A stretch of DNA of 12,049 nt from Actinomycetes bacterium (GTDB lineage: Bacteria; Actinomycetota; Acidimicrobiia; Acidimicrobiales; Palsa-688), in NCBI GenBank assembly GCA_021821705.1, contig JAKACE010000022.1, positions 1 to 12,049 on the forward strand, in the 5' to 3' direction. Shown here one piece after another: positions 12,003 through 12,049 of the stretch. The notes under the pieces are model-generated. The model searched no databases. It was not told the origin of the DNA and was given only the letters and a program-made list of their open reading frames with translations. The position numbers were made by a program, and so were the translations under genes. The first letter of the stretch is position 1. Each line of letters begins with the position of its first letter.

Positions 12003-12049
12003 GAGGCCGGGTCTGCGCACCGGGCCCGGGTGCCGGCCGGCGCCACCGG

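Noticed and set aside
11966..12049. Start of another gene after the tRNA
   Set aside because: Only 84 GC-rich bases remain, with short palindromes such as GGGCCCGGG and no supported frame.

Overview
The window is very GC-rich, almost all coding, and reads as a chromosomal segment of an actinobacterium (Actinomycetota), perhaps a deep-branching lineage such as Acidimicrobiia. The evidence is family content: a WhiB1-like iron-sulfur protein convergent with a PdtaS-like sensor kinase (the arrangement of M. tuberculosis Rv3219/Rv3220c), an ArsA-family ATPase of the Rv3680 type, an RsbW/SigF-type stress sigma module, and the actinobacterial trio MSMEG_4193 phosphomutase - DUF3090 - SCO1664 family. 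The lineage below phylum is a guess.

Layout. 1-2590 (+): 3' part of an ArsA-family ATPase, then pdtaS three bases later. 2591-3274: a hairpin between the convergent genes, whiB1 (-), and a structured upstream region with an AGGAGG ribosome site deciding a GTG start, a TATACT promoter, two CRP-like palindromes and a long hairpin. 3275-5429 (-): rsbW, sigF and a diacylglycerol-kinase-like gene, coupled by 4-base and 1-base overlaps. 5594-7654 (-): phosphomutase, DUF3090 protein and SCO1664-family kinase-like protein; the DUF3090 gene appears to start at CTG inside a CTGA overlap. 7719-8393 (+): family 5 uracil-DNA glycosylase, divergent from the trio. 8401-10306 (-): a secreted CAP-domain protein followed by an unusual soluble HTH-histidine-kinase fusion. 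10475-11506 (-): a small four-helix membrane protein, about 300 bases of repeat-bearing non-coding DNA, and a GNAT acetyltransferase. 11571-12049: the C-terminal remnant of a VOC/glyoxalase gene beside a complete tRNA-Arg(CCG) gene.

How the genes may work together. The first 5.4 kb is stress and redox signalling: a soluble sensor kinase, a nitric-oxide/redox-type Fe-S regulator under probable cAMP-receptor control, an ATPase linked to stress in mycobacteria, and a sigma/anti-sigma pair coupled to a lipid kinase. The phosphomutase/DUF3090/SCO1664 trio pairs a phosphatase-fold enzyme with a kinase-like fold and is conserved but functionally unknown; to my reading it is the best candidate in the window for an undescribed system. 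I found no CRISPR array, transposase, phage gene or defence cluster. The only sign of past rearrangement is the truncated VOC gene next to the tRNA.
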